A stretch of 64,000 nt of DNA from assembly GCF_014199395.1 (NCBI RefSeq), contig NZ_JACIJM010000001.1, positions 310,001 to 374,000 of the forward strand. The letters are read 5' to 3'. The stretch is from Yoonia ponticola. Lineage in GTDB: Bacteria; Pseudomonadota; Alphaproteobacteria; Rhodobacterales; Rhodobacteraceae. Positions 48,572 to 57,578 of the stretch are shown here, piece by piece (positions within the stretch are counted from its first letter, which is position 1; every line of letters begins with the position of its first letter). A program made the position numbers and the translations under genes. The notes under the pieces are model-generated. The model ran no database searches and had not been told where the DNA came from. It saw only the letters and a list, made by a program, of their open reading frames with translations.

Positions 48572-49248
48572 TGTCGGAACCGCGGCTTGTTATTTTTGAC
48601 GTCGATGGGACCTTGGTTGATAGCCAAGAGATGATCGTGGCCGCGTTTTCCTATGCCTACAATGGCTTGGACCTGCCTGTGCCGCCGCGGGGTCAGCTGC
48701 TAAGCTATGTCGGGCGGTCGCTAGAACTGATCTTTCCAGAGTTGTCGCCAGAGTTGGATAGCACCACGCATCTGACGCTGACCCAAGCCTACCGCGACGC
48801 CTATGTTCACTTGCGCCAAGAGCGCGGCAGTAACGCGACATCGCCGATGTTTGATGGTGCGCGTGCGGCGTTGGATGTGCTGAAGGCGCAGGATTGGACT
48901 GTGCTGGCTGTCGCTACTGGCAAGTCGAAACGCGGTCTGGATAAGCTGATCGAAGGCTACGGGCTTGAGGGCTATTTCATGAGCCAACAGGTCGCGGATT
49001 TCCATCCGTCAAAGCCGCACCCGTCGATGGTGCAGGCGTGTTTGGCGGAAACGGGTGTTGATGCTGCGCGGACTGTGATGATTGGCGACACCACTTTTGA
49101 CATTGATATGGGCCGTGCTGCTGGCGTGAAAACGATTGGCGTCTCGTGGGGGTATCACCCGGTCGAGACCTTGCAGGCCGACACAATCATCCATAATTTC
49201 GACGCCCTGATGGGGGCGATTGACGATCTGATAGGACCACACGAATGA
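48571..49248 (+). CDS. HAD hydrolase, phosphoglycolate-phosphatase-like
   Basis: This 225-residue protein is a HAD phosphatase of the Gph/PGPase group. Motif I is FDVDGTLVDS with nucleophile D10 and acid/base D12. Motif II lies in LAVATGKSKRGLD, motif III in KPHPSMV, and motif IV is MIGDTTFDIDMGRAAG. The helical cap lies between residues about 16-85. It would dephosphorylate a small phosphate ester, but its substrate is not fixed by sequence. It begins inside the rluC stop and overlaps the ATP12 gene by four bases. Confidence 0.85.
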   Translation: MSEPRLVIFDVDGTLVDSQEMIVAAFSYAYNGLDLPVPPRGQLLSYVGRSLELIFPELSPELDSTTHLTLTQAYRDAYVHLRQERGSNATSPMFDGARAALDVLKAQDWTVLAVATGKSKRGLDKLIEGYGLEGYFMSQQVADFHPSKPHPSMVQACLAETGVDAARTVMIGDTTFDIDMGRAAGVKTIGVSWGYHPVETLQADTIIHNFDALMGAIDDLIGPHE

Positions 49249-49955
49249 GCGACTGGGCAGCGAAACGCTTTTGGAAATCCACAGCAGCGGTAGAAACCGA
49301 AGGTGGGTACAAGATCGAGTTGGACGGGCGTCCTGTCAAAACACCCGCCAAGGTGCTGCTGGTATTGCCAACGGCTGAAATGGCGGCGGCGGTGGCGTCT
49401 GAATGGGACGCGCAGGTCGATCTGATCGACCCGTTGACGATGCCTGTGACACGCGGCGCAAATGCGGCAGTTGACAAGGTATCCGTGCAAAAGGACGAAG
49501 TCGTCGAAATGCTGGCAGCTTACGGCGATAGCGATCTGTTGTGCTATCGGGCGGTTGGTCCAGAAGAGTTAATTGCGCGGCAAGCGGACGTCTGGGATCC
49601 GCTGCTTTCTTGGGCGAAGACGCGGTTTGACGTGACGCTCACGTCGGCTGAGGGCGTGACGCACGTCCCGCAAAATCCGGAAAATCTGGCGCGACTTCAC
49701 GCTGAGCTGGACCGCATGACGCCTTATCAAATTGCAGCTGCCCACGATTTAATCAGTCTTTCCGGCTCTCTAATCATCGCTTTGGCTGTGATTGATGGGT
49801 TTTTGAGCGCCGAACAGGGCTGGGATGTGTCCCGTGTCGACGAAAACTGGCAGTTCGAACAATGGGGCGAAGATGAAGACGCACGCGCCCTCGAATCTAT
49901 CAAACGACAAGCTTTTCATGATGCTGCAAAATTCTACAAAATGGCGGCGACGTAA
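49245..49955 (+). CDS. ATP12 family chaperone for F1-ATPase assembly
   Basis: The 236-residue protein matches the ATP12 family, which escorts the alpha subunit of F1 during ATP synthase assembly in mitochondria and alphaproteobacteria. KRFWKSTAAVETEGGYKIELDGRPVKTPAK and EWDAQVDLIDPLTMPVTRGANAAVDKV are typical of the N-terminal domain. The helical domain follows with YGDSDLLCYRA and the C-terminal DENWQFEQWGEDEDA, which includes the conserved acidic residue. It is the last gene of the rarA run. No clear terminator was found after it. Confidence 0.9.
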   Translation: MSDWAAKRFWKSTAAVETEGGYKIELDGRPVKTPAKVLLVLPTAEMAAAVASEWDAQVDLIDPLTMPVTRGANAAVDKVSVQKDEVVEMLAAYGDSDLLCYRAVGPEELIARQADVWDPLLSWAKTRFDVTLTSAEGVTHVPQNPENLARLHAELDRMTPYQIAAAHDLISLSGSLIIALAVIDGFLSAEQGWDVSRVDENWQFEQWGEDEDARALESIKRQAFHDAAKFYKMAAT

Positions 49956-50177
49956 GGGCAGCTAACGCTAGACGGGTATGCCTTGGTGATTCTTACACGC
50001 GTAACAGCCTTTTGAAGTCATTTTGTCCGGTCAGACCCTTGACGATTCTGTTGCTTTCCTCCCACTCTGAGACAGTTATAGGCGGGTTCCCCCGTCTGGA
50101 GCTTTATAACAGTCCCTAAGGGACGGAACTAAACCGCCCGAACGGGAGTAAGGGCGGAAACTCAGGAAGAGGTAAAC

Positions 50178-51197
50178 ATGAACAAAACCGTATTTCTCGG
50201 CGCACTCACTGTCGCTGGCTTGGTTGCAGCATCTGCATCCGCCGCAACACTGGACGACGTCAAAGAGCGCGGCACGCTGAACTGTGGCGTTGTCACAGGT
50301 CTGGCGGGCTTTGGTGCGCCTGATGCAAATGGTGTTTGGACTGGTTTCGACGTGGCGATGTGCCGCGCAGTTGCCGCAGCCGTACTTGGTGACAAAGACG
50401 CTGTAGAATTCGTTCCGACAACTGGTCAGACACGCTTTACTGCGTTGGCGTCCGGCGAAATTGATTTGCTGGCACGTAACACGACATGGACGTTCTCACG
50501 CGACACCGACCTGAAATTTGATTTCATCGGCGTGAACTACTACGACGGTCAAGGCTTCTTGATCCCGAAAGAGTTGGGCGTAGCATCTGCAAAAGACTTG
50601 GACGGCGCGACTGTATGTATCCAAACTGGTACAACAACAGAGCTGAACCTTGCTGACTTCTTCCGCATCAACAACATCTCTTACGAGCCGGTGCCGATTG
50701 AAACAAACGCAGAAGGCCAGCAGCAGTATCTTGCGGGCGCATGTGACGTGTACACGACTGACGCATCCGGCTTGGCTGCGACACGTGCCACATTCGAAGC
50801 ACCTGGCGACCACGTTCTGCTGCCAGAAATCATCTCCAAAGAGCCACTTGGTCCGCTCGTTCGCCACGGCGACAGCGAATGGGCTGACATCGCTCGTTGG
50901 ACATTGAACGCATTGATTTCAGCAGAAGAGCTGGGCATTTCGTCATCTAACGTTGCTGAATTGTCTGCTGCACCAACTGACAACCCAGAAGTGAACCGTT
51001 TGCTCGGCACTGAAGGTGAATTGGGCGCGATGATCGGTCTTGACGCTGGTTGGGCTGTTGCTGCGATTAGCGCTGGCGGCAACTACGGCGAGATCTTTGA
51101 AAAGAACATTGGTGAGAACACACCAATTGGTCTGGCACGTGGTCTGAACGCACAGTGGACCGACGGCGGTCTGCTGTATTCCCCACCATTCCGCTAA
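50178..51197 (+). CDS. aapJ: Amino acid ABC transporter substrate-binding protein (AapJ/BztA)
   Basis: This 339-residue periplasmic protein binds polar amino acids and delivers them to AapQMP. A signal peptide covers about 22 residues with cleavage near ASASA-ATL. The mature start, TLDDVKERGTLNCGVVTGLAGFG, and FVPTTGQTRFTALASGEIDLLARNTTWTFSRD are typical of the AapJ/BztA family 3 binding proteins. The 222-base upstream region holds stem-loops, including GTCCCTAAGGGAC, before a GGAAGAGG ribosome binding site. A hairpin behind the stop probably lets the binding protein exceed the permeases in amount. Confidence 0.92.
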   Translation: MNKTVFLGALTVAGLVAASASAATLDDVKERGTLNCGVVTGLAGFGAPDANGVWTGFDVAMCRAVAAAVLGDKDAVEFVPTTGQTRFTALASGEIDLLARNTTWTFSRDTDLKFDFIGVNYYDGQGFLIPKELGVASAKDLDGATVCIQTGTTTELNLADFFRINNISYEPVPIETNAEGQQQYLAGACDVYTTDASGLAATRATFEAPGDHVLLPEIISKEPLGPLVRHGDSEWADIARWTLNALISAEELGISSSNVAELSAAPTDNPEVNRLLGTEGELGAMIGLDAGWAVAAISAGGNYGEIFEKNIGENTPIGLARGLNAQWTDGGLLYSPPFR

Positions 51198-51210
51198 ATC
51201 CGGAATAACG

Positions 51211-51242
51211 AAGGGCCCGGCGATGTCCGGGCCCTTTGACTT
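51211..51242 (+). terminator. Attenuating terminator between aapJ and aapQ
   Basis: AAGGGCCCGG and CCGGGCCCTT pair around CGATGT (51211-51236). The T tract is weak, so partial readthrough to aapQMP is likely. Confidence 0.8.
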
Positions 51243-51344
51243 TATGGCCATCGCGCCATTGCGAACAACAGCATCTCGCGCCTCGATAGACCTGCAAAAG
51301 TAGGCAAGGGGCGATAAAAACAACGAGAAGCACGGGAGATTATT

Positions 51345-52622
51345 ATGTCAGCTATGACAGACCCGCCGAAACCTGCGTTTCGGCTCAGTCAACTTATTTA
51401 CGACACGCGTTATCGATCCATCACCATCCAAGTTGTGGCGTTTGCCCTCATTGCCTATGGTATTTGGGCGTTGGTCAGCAATACGATCGGCAACCTTGCT
51501 GACTTGGGCAAGGACTTTGACTTTGGCTTCCTTGGTCAATCTGCAGGTTATGATATTAACCAAATGCTTATCCCCTATGACAACCAAGACACGCACGGAC
51601 GTGCGGCGTTGGTTGGCATCGCGAACACGCTGTTGGTGGCCGTTATGGGCTGTGTCACGGCGCTGGTGATTGGCGTTTTGGCTGGCGTTGCCCGCCTTTC
51701 CAAGAACTGGGTCGTCGCCAAATTGATGGCCGTTTACGTCGAAGGGTTCCGGAACATCCCGCTGTTGCTGTGGATTTTGTTGATCCATGCTGTTGTCAGC
51801 GAAGCGCTTCCGCAGCCTAATGCATTTCGTGGCGCTGATCCGTCAGCGAGCATGTTGCTTGGGGATAGCGTGGCCTTAACGGGGCGTGGTTTCTATTTCC
51901 CACGCATCGGATTTACCAATTCACTGAGCGGGACCGAAGCGGTTGCGCCGCGGGAAGGTTATACCGCTGTCGCCTCTGGTGGCATGGACTGGTTGGTGAT
52001 CTTGGGCGTGTTGGCCGTTAGCCTTGTGGGCATCAAACTGATCCGCAACCGCGCGTCTCGTATCCAAGAATCGACCGGTGTTCGGCCGACGACATGGTAT
52101 ACGCAGCTGGGTCTGCTGATTATTCCCACTGGTATCGTTCTGACGGTGTTGGGTGCGACGATTGTCACGCCATACCTCAAGGGCTTTAACTTTACCGAAG
52201 GCATGTTCCTGCGTTCTGCGTTGGTTTCGCTATGGGTCGCGCTATCGCTTTATACCGGTGCGTTTATTGCGGAAACCGTGCGGGCGGGCATCTTGTCTGT
52301 CTCGAAAGGTCAATCCGAGGCCGCCGCCGCGTTGGGAATGCAACCGGGCCGGACGATGAGTCTGGTGATCTTGCCCCAAGCGATGCGGGTGATTATTCCG
52401 CCGCTGATTTCGCAGTTCCTGAACTTGACGAAGAACTCGTCGCTGGCACTTGCGGTGGGCTACATGGATGTGCGCGCCACGTTGGGCGGGATTACGATTG
52501 CCCAAACAGGTCGCGAATTGGAAGGCATGTTGCTGCTGGGGGCGTTCTACTTGACGCTGTCGCTGGTGATTTCCGGTGCGATGAACATCTACAACAACTC
52601 AACTAAACTGATGGAGCGGTAG
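51345..52622 (+). CDS. aapQ: Amino acid ABC transporter permease (AapQ/BztB)
   Basis: The 425-residue inner-membrane protein is the first permease of the Aap/Bzt importer. It has about eight transmembrane helices and a large periplasmic section (residues about 150-225), a feature of this family. The cytoplasmic EAA-type loop ESEAAAALGMQPGRTMSLVILPQAMRVIIPPL contacts the ATPase. The helix GFRNIPLLLWILLIHAVV is also typical. A GAAGCACGGGAG site precedes ATG 51345. aapM follows one base after its stop. Confidence 0.92.
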   Translation: MSAMTDPPKPAFRLSQLIYDTRYRSITIQVVAFALIAYGIWALVSNTIGNLADLGKDFDFGFLGQSAGYDINQMLIPYDNQDTHGRAALVGIANTLLVAVMGCVTALVIGVLAGVARLSKNWVVAKLMAVYVEGFRNIPLLLWILLIHAVVSEALPQPNAFRGADPSASMLLGDSVALTGRGFYFPRIGFTNSLSGTEAVAPREGYTAVASGGMDWLVILGVLAVSLVGIKLIRNRASRIQESTGVRPTTWYTQLGLLIIPTGIVLTVLGATIVTPYLKGFNFTEGMFLRSALVSLWVALSLYTGAFIAETVRAGILSVSKGQSEAAAALGMQPGRTMSLVILPQAMRVIIPPLISQFLNLTKNSSLALAVGYMDVRATLGGITIAQTGRELEGMLLLGAFYLTLSLVISGAMNIYNNSTKLMER

Positions 52623-52623
52623 A

Positions 52624-53940
52624 ATGTCTGATACACACGCACAAACCGTCTCTTATGTCCGCGATACGATGTTGCCGGAAACGTCACCACCATCGTCGCA
52701 AGTCGGTGCCGTCCGCTGGCTGCGCGAGAACTTGTTCTCAAGCGTCACCAACGCGCTGCTCACACTGATCTCGATCTACGTTGTCTACTATGTGATCAGT
52801 CACATCGGACCTTGGATGGTCGGTGGGATTTGGGACGCAGGGTCACTGGCCGAATGTCGTGAAATCCGCAATGCGACCTTGGGAACAGATGCGTCTGTCG
52901 CCTGTTGGGCCGTGTTGGGCGATCGCTGGCACCAGTTGTTGTTCGGGTTCTACCCAAGCGACCTGTACTGGCGTCCGATCTTAGCATTGATCGTATTTGG
53001 TGGCGGTATCGCCCCGATCATGTTCGACAAGGTTCCGCGCAAAACGCTGATCCTGTCAGCGCTTGCACCCTTTGTCTGCTTCTGGCTGCTCTGGGGCGGG
53101 TCGATCTGGTTGCCAATTTCCGCGGCTTTGGGGTTTGTCGTTGGCTACATTGCCTACGGTTTGATCTCGAAAAGCCTTGGGTCTTTGGCGGGGATGATTG
53201 CCGCGATCGTGCTGCCGCTGATCTACTGGCTCATGATTTCAGGACCGCTGTATGGCGCATTGCACAATGCGGCACCCATCGGGATCGAGTTCGTGGAATC
53301 CCGCGCCTTTGGTGGCTTTATGCTATCCGTGGTCATCGGGTTGTCAGCCATCGTGCTGTCCTTGCCGTTGGGCATTCTGTTAGCGCTCGCCCGTCAGTCG
53401 GACCTGTTCATCATCAAGACATCCGCCGTGGTGTTTATTGAGGTGATCCGCGGCGTGCCATTAATCGTGTGGTTGTTCACAGCGCAGTTGCTGCTGAACT
53501 ACTTTTTGCCACCCGGTACGAACTTTGACCTGACACTGCGGGTGATCATCATGGTGACGCTGTTTGCGTCCGCCTATATCGCTGAAGTTGTACGCGGTGG
53601 TTTGGCTGCATTGCCCAAAGGGCAGTACGAGGGGGCCGATAGTTTGGGCCTGTCGTATTGGCAGTCGATGCAGTTGATCGTTCTACCGCAGGCATTGAAA
53701 ATCTCGATCCCCGGTATCGTGAACACCTTTATCGGGTTGTTCAAAGACACGACGCTTGTGGTCTTTATTGGACTTGCCGACCCGATTGGCTTCAGTAACC
53801 TGATCCGCGCCAGCACTGACTGGAACGGTATCTACTGGGAGCTATTCATCTTTATTGGCGCTATGTTCTTCCTGTTTTGCTTTAGCATGGGCCGTTACTC
53901 ACTCTACCTGGAGAACAAACTCCAGCGTGAAAACCGATAG
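52624..53940 (+). CDS. aapM: Amino acid ABC transporter permease (AapM/BztC)
   Basis: The 438-residue second permease pairs with AapQ. It starts with a cytoplasmic tail and an N-terminal helix ([20 protein letters not shown]). A conserved periplasmic segment contains cysteines around [32 protein letters not shown]. The EAA loop is [45 protein letters not shown]. It lies one base after aapQ and 11 bases before aapP, whose ribosome binding site is AGGAGGG. Confidence 0.92.
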   Translation: MSDTHAQTVSYVRDTMLPETSPPSSQVGAVRWLRENLFSSVTNALLTLISIYVVYYVISHIGPWMVGGIWDAGSLAECREIRNATLGTDASVACWAVLGDRWHQLLFGFYPSDLYWRPILALIVFGGGIAPIMFDKVPRKTLILSALAPFVCFWLLWGGSIWLPISAALGFVVGYIAYGLISKSLGSLAGMIAAIVLPLIYWLMISGPLYGALHNAAPIGIEFVESRAFGGFMLSVVIGLSAIVLSLPLGILLALARQSDLFIIKTSAVVFIEVIRGVPLIVWLFTAQLLLNYFLPPGTNFDLTLRVIIMVTLFASAYIAEVVRGGLAALPKGQYEGADSLGLSYWQSMQLIVLPQALKISIPGIVNTFIGLFKDTTLVVFIGLADPIGFSNLIRASTDWNGIYWELFIFIGAMFFLFCFSMGRYSLYLENKLQRENR

Positions 53941-53951
53941 GAGGGTTTGAT

Positions 53952-54743
53952 ATGTCAGACCTCGCAACTGATCGCGCAATCGACCGTTCCAAGCTTCAAG
54001 TGACGGACGAAGTTGCTATTGAAATCAACAACATGAACAAGTGGTACGGCACGTTCCACGTGCTGCGCGACATCAACCTGACCGTTAATCGGGGCGAACG
54101 GATTGTGATCTGTGGCCCGTCCGGGTCCGGTAAATCGACGCTGATCCGCTGCATTAACCGTCTGGAAGAGCACCAGAAGGGGCAGATCATCGTTGATGGG
54201 ACCGAACTGTCGTCGGATCTGAAAAACATCGACAAGATCCGGTCGGAAGTCGGGATGTGTTTCCAGCACTTTAACTTGTTCCCGCACCTGACGATCCTTG
54301 AAAACTGCACGCTGGCCCCGATTTGGGTGCGTAAAACGCCCAAGAAGGAAGCCGAAGAAATCGCGATGCATTTTCTTGAGAAGGTGAAAATCCCTGATCA
54401 GGCGCTGAAATATCCGGGCCAATTGTCCGGTGGTCAGCAGCAGCGTGTGGCAATTGCTCGGTCGCTTTGTATGAAGCCACGGATCATGTTGTTTGACGAA
54501 CCTACATCGGCGCTGGACCCTGAGATGATTAAAGAAGTCTTGGACACAATGATCGAGTTGGCCGAAGAAGGTATGACCATGTTGTGTGTGACCCACGAGA
54601 TGGGTTTTGCGCAGGCTGTGGCGAACCGCGTGATCTTTATGGACCAAGGTCAAATCGTTGAACAAAACGAGCCAAAAGAGTTCTTTAACAACCCGCAATC
54701 AGAGCGGACGCAACTGTTCCTGAGCCAGATCTTGGGTCACTAA
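53952..54743 (+). CDS. aapP: Amino acid ABC transporter ATP-binding protein (AapP/BztD)
   Basis: The 263-residue ATPase energises the importer. Walker A is GPSGSGKST (55-63), the Q-loop is [11 protein letters not shown], the ABC signature LSGGQQQR starts at residue 158, and Walker B with the catalytic glutamate is [14 protein letters not shown] conserved [10 protein letters not shown] holds the H-loop. N-terminal residues 1-20 are an extension relative to GlnQ-like enzymes, as usual for AapP. Directly behind the stop lies a structured element with the rpoB-rpoC stem sequence. Confidence 0.95.
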   Translation: MSDLATDRAIDRSKLQVTDEVAIEINNMNKWYGTFHVLRDINLTVNRGERIVICGPSGSGKSTLIRCINRLEEHQKGQIIVDGTELSSDLKNIDKIRSEVGMCFQHFNLFPHLTILENCTLAPIWVRKTPKKEAEEIAMHFLEKVKIPDQALKYPGQLSGGQQQRVAIARSLCMKPRIMLFDEPTSALDPEMIKEVLDTMIELAEEGMTMLCVTHEMGFAQAVANRVIFMDQGQIVEQNEPKEFFNNPQSERTQLFLSQILGH

Positions 54744-54752
54744 CACGGGCGT

Positions 54753-54813
54753 CCGGAGGGCGATTTTTCCAGAAAAATCGGACAAATTTTCGCGAAGATT
54801 TGGGTGCCTCCGG
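54753..54813 (+). repeat. Structured hairpin element behind aapP
   Basis: The outer arms CCGGAGG (54753-54759) and CCTCCGG (54807-54813) enclose two hairpins: CGATTTTT/AAAAATCG with loop CCAG (54761-54780) and CAAATTTT/AAGATTTG with loop CGCG (54783-54802). The layout is a three-way junction. The first stem is identical to that at 11949-11968 behind rpoB, in the opposite order relative to its partner, as if the element were inverted. Confidence 0.6.
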
Positions 54814-54840
54814 CGGGAGTTGTTAAGGCGAAATGAAGGG

Positions 54841-54868
54841 AGGGCTGCGCATTTGCGTGGCCCTTTTC
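54841..54868 (+). terminator. Terminator after aapP
   Basis: AGGGC (54841-54845) pairs with GCCCT (54859-54863), with an inner GCGCA/TGCGT pairing, followed by TTTTCGTT. It overlaps the 3' end of the convergent phosphatase gene. Confidence 0.6.
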
Positions 54869-54869
54869 G

Positions 54870-55364
54870 TTAGAGATCGCGTGGTACAGTAAAATCCACA
54901 ACGGTGCCTTTGCCGGGTTTGAGCCAATCGTCGTCTGCGAAGTCGATGACGGTTGTCGCGCATGTCGGGTAATCGTCAAAGCGGTGGTGGTTAGGTGCGT
55001 AGGTTACGAGCAGGTGTGCGGCCATGGCAATGCCGGGGTTATGTCCAACGATGGCAATGGTTTGGCCAGCCGTTTTACTGGCGATTTCGCGGATCGTGTC
55101 GGGGGCAGCGTGGTAGAGCAGGGCGATTTCGCGGGTATCGATCTGTTTCCCGATGCCTTGTTTCATTAAGGCGGTGGTCTGCAGTGTCCGCATCGCGTCG
55201 GACGTCGCGATGACCTCGGGCGTGTAGTTATTTGTGGAAAGCCAGCGGCCGATCGCGATTGCTGCCGTTTCCCCACGATCCGTTAGGGTGCGCCCATGGT
55301 CGTCTGCAAAGGCGTTGTCCCAGCCGGATTTGGCGTGACGCATGAGAATTAGGCGTTTGGTCAT
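54870..55364 (-). CDS. SixA-like histidine phosphatase
   Basis: The 164-residue protein belongs to the histidine phosphatase (RHG) superfamily. LILMRHAKSGWDN carries R9-H10, the phospho-acceptor histidine, and IAIVGHNPGIAM the second catalytic histidine. The size and the SGWD extension match SixA-type phosphohistidine phosphatases. The substrate is not known. The start at ATG 55364 gives MTKRLILMRHA; the longer frame to 55403 adds an unlikely histidine-rich tail. It lies between the aap operon (convergent) and a secreted protein gene on the same strand. Confidence 0.82.
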   Translation of the reverse strand: MTKRLILMRHAKSGWDNAFADDHGRTLTDRGETAAIAIGRWLSTNNYTPEVIATSDAMRTLQTTALMKQGIGKQIDTREIALLYHAAPDTIREIASKTAGQTIAIVGHNPGIAMAAHLLVTYAPNHHRFDDYPTCATTVIDFADDDWLKPGKGTVVDFTVPRDL

Positions 55365-55431
55365 CGAGGCGGCTTTCGTGTGATGTGCTGCGTGAAGCTG
55401 CACCTATGTCAGCTTAGGCGCGTTCCTGAAC

Positions 55432-55938
55432 TTAATCGAGCCGTGTCCATGTCGGCGGGATTTTTGGTGCAGCGCTGCTTGTCTGAAAAGTAAGGTTTGT
55501 TCCGGCACAGGTATATGTGCCGTCACCGCTGCCAAACATGCCTGTCGCTGCGCTGAACGGAATTTCCATCCGCGTGCCCATGATGTCCGCCGCGCCAACC
55601 AAGTTGTAATCGGTAGAGGTCGCTGTCCACGCATTACCTTCGGCCCGCATCGTGCCCGTGCTGTAGCCGGTCACAGTGACGTTCATTTCAGGCGCATTGG
55701 GGACTTTTACACGTATAGCCATGTCGTCGACGTCGATTCGAACGGTGTTTGTTGGGGTGATTTGCATGATGACCATGCCGCCGACAGGCGTCGCTGTGCC
55801 TTGCATTTGCGTGGCCATGATCGCGGCCAGCTCGCTTAGGTCGGCCTGCCATGTTCCGACGACACAAGGATCAACCTCGGCTGTGGCGGAGCCCGCCAAG
55901 ACGGTTAATATCGCTGCGATCCGCATAGTGGACATCAT
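55432..55938 (-). CDS. Secreted hypothetical protein
   Basis: The 168-residue protein has a signal peptide (MMSTMRIAAILTVLAGSATAEV, likely cleaved after ATA) and a small mature domain of alternating beta strands. Two cysteines, in DPCVVGTW and TYTCAGTNL, could form a disulfide. The opening CVVGTWQADLSEL and closing GDGTYTCAGTNLTF are compatible with a small lipocalin-like or calycin-like barrel, but I do not recognise a family. ATG 55938 lies behind AGGAGAAAT on the minus strand. The SixA-like gene follows downstream after 67 bases. Confidence 0.6.
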   Translation of the reverse strand: MMSTMRIAAILTVLAGSATAEVDPCVVGTWQADLSELAAIMATQMQGTATPVGGMVIMQITPTNTVRIDVDDMAIRVKVPNAPEMNVTVTGYSTGTMRAEGNAWTATSTDYNLVGAADIMGTRMEIPFSAATGMFGSGDGTYTCAGTNLTFQTSSAAPKIPPTWTRLD

Positions 55939-55998
55939 ATTTCTCCTGAACTGGTTACAGGGCAGGGTAACATGATGCGGGGAAATCGCGAAGCGCGA

Positions 55999-56850
55999 TC
56001 AATCGTTGCGAATGATCGACCCTGCGCCATGTTCTGTGAACAATTCCAACAGGCTAGCATTGGGCAGGGTGCCGTCTAAGATCACAACCGCACGCACGCC
56101 GTCTTCGAGGGCTTTCAACGCTGTTTCCGTCTTTGGAATCATGCCGCCTGCGATCACGCCGCTTTTGATCATGTCGCGGACCTGCGTCGCGGACAATTGG
56201 GTCATAACCTGACCGTTTTCGTCTTTCACACCCGGTACATCCGTCAGCAGTAAAAGTCGGTCCGCTTTGAGGGCGGCGGCAATCGCGCCAGCGGCCGTAT
56301 CGCCGTTCACGTTGAATGTTTCGCCGATGCCGGTGCCTGACGCGACAGGGGCCACAACGGGGATGATCCCAGCGGCGTTCAAGTCATGCAGCACTTGGAC
56401 ATTCATCTCGGCAGGCTTGCCGACGAAACCCAATTCTGGATCGTCCTGTTCAGCTACCATCAAGTCGTCATCTTTGCCCGATAGACCGACGGCGCGGCCT
56501 CCTTCGTCCATGATCGCTTGGACAATGCGTTTGTTAACGAGACCGGTCAGGACCATCTCGACGACTTCGACGGTTGCCTGATCTGTGACGCGTTTGCCGC
56601 GTACAAAGGTCGATTCGATGCCGAGTTTTCCGAGCATTTCATTGATCATAGGGCCGCCGCCATGCACGACGACTGGGTTCAGGCCAACCTGTTTCATCAG
56701 CACGATATCACGGGCAAATTCGGCCATCGCGTCTTGATCGCCCATGGCGTTACCGCCAAATTTCACCACGACAATCGCGCCTGCGTAGCGTTGTAAATAG
56801 GGCAGAGCCTGTGAAAGTGTCTGTGCTGTTCCGATCCAGTCGCGGGTCAT
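55999..56850 (-). CDS. argB: Acetylglutamate kinase
   Basis: ArgB (283 residues) phosphorylates N-acetyl-L-glutamate in arginine synthesis. The nucleotide site [12 protein letters not shown], the substrate region [33 protein letters not shown] and [24 protein letters not shown] are canonical. The N-terminal helix [22 protein letters not shown] is typical of the arginine-inhibited hexameric type. The start 56850 follows GAAGG; the frame is open 21 codons upstream into engB. It lies 16 bases downstream of engB on the minus strand, so the two are probably cotranscribed. Confidence 0.95.
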   Translation of the reverse strand: MTRDWIGTAQTLSQALPYLQRYAGAIVVVKFGGNAMGDQDAMAEFARDIVLMKQVGLNPVVVHGGGPMINEMLGKLGIESTFVRGKRVTDQATVEVVEMVLTGLVNKRIVQAIMDEGGRAVGLSGKDDDLMVAEQDDPELGFVGKPAEMNVQVLHDLNAAGIIPVVAPVASGTGIGETFNVNGDTAAGAIAAALKADRLLLLTDVPGVKDENGQVMTQLSATQVRDMIKSGVIAGGMIPKTETALKALEDGVRAVVILDGTLPNASLLELFTEHGAGSIIRND

Positions 56851-56866
56851 GTCTTGGGCCTTCAAT

Positions 56867-57526
56867 TTAGTCGATCCCGGCGATAATTGCGCGGAGTGTC
56901 TCGATGCCATCACCCTTCTCGGATGACGTCAAGATGAGCTCTGGGAATGCAGCGGGGTGTTTCACGAGCGCTGCGCGTGTTTTGTCGAGGGATTGTTGCA
57001 GCGCGTCGCCACGCAGTTTGTCCACCTTCGTCATAACGACCTGAAACGTCACGGCGGCGCTGTCGAGCAGGCTCATGATTTCGTCATCGACCGCTTTTGC
57101 GCCATGGCGCGCATCGATTAACACGAAGACACGGCGCAAGGTCTGGCGTCCACGCAGGTAGTTTTTCAGAAGACGCTGCCATTTTTCGACGACGGGCAGG
57201 GGGGCATTTGCAAAACCGTAGCCGGGCAAATCGACCACATACAAATCACCCGCAGTGAAGTAGTTAATTTCCTGCGTTCGGCCTGGTGTGTTTGATGCGC
57301 GGGCGAGGCCCTTGCGGCCTGTTAACGCATTGATCAACGACGACTTCCCGACGTTTGACCGACCTGCGAAACAGACTTCGATCCGGTCTGCTGGGGGCAG
57401 GCCGTCCATTGCAACAACGCCTTTTAGAAAGTCAGTCTCGCCCGCAAACAGCAAACGACCTGCTTCGCGTTCGGCATCTTCGGGTGGCTGAACCTCTGGG
57501 AACCGCATTTCCATTTTGGTGCTCAA
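56867..57526 (-). CDS. engB: Ribosome biogenesis GTP-binding protein EngB/YihA/YsxC
   Basis: EngB (219 residues) is a small GTPase needed for 50S assembly. G1 is GRSNVGKSS (55-63), G3 lies in [11 protein letters not shown]4 is MTKVD and G5 lies near LTSSEKGDG. The conserved [11 protein letters not shown] switch I region is present. The N-terminal extension of about 30 residues is common in alphaproteobacteria. Two more in-frame methionines (residues 5 and 7) are possible starts. The gene order yidC-engB-argB is typical for Rhodobacterales. Confidence 0.95.
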   Translation of the reverse strand: MSTKMEMRFPEVQPPEDAEREAGRLLFAGETDFLKGVVAMDGLPPADRIEVCFAGRSNVGKSSLINALTGRKGLARASNTPGRTQEINYFTAGDLYVVDLPGYGFANAPLPVVEKWQRLLKNYLRGRQTLRRVFVLIDARHGAKAVDDEIMSLLDSAAVTFQVVMTKVDKLRGDALQQSLDKTRAALVKHPAAFPELILTSSEKGDGIETLRAIIAGID

Positions 57527-57547
57527 TCTTTGGCTCGGGGAGTAGGA

Positions 57548-57576
57548 AAAGCCGCCACGATAACGTGGCGGCTTGC
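57548..57576 (-). terminator. Terminator between yidC and engB
   Basis: On the minus strand AAGCCGCCAC pairs with GTGGCGGCTT around a six-base loop and is followed by TTCC; the stem begins a few bases after the yidC stop. The T tract is short, so some readthrough into engB-argB is possible. Confidence 0.7.
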
Positions 57577-57578
57577 GT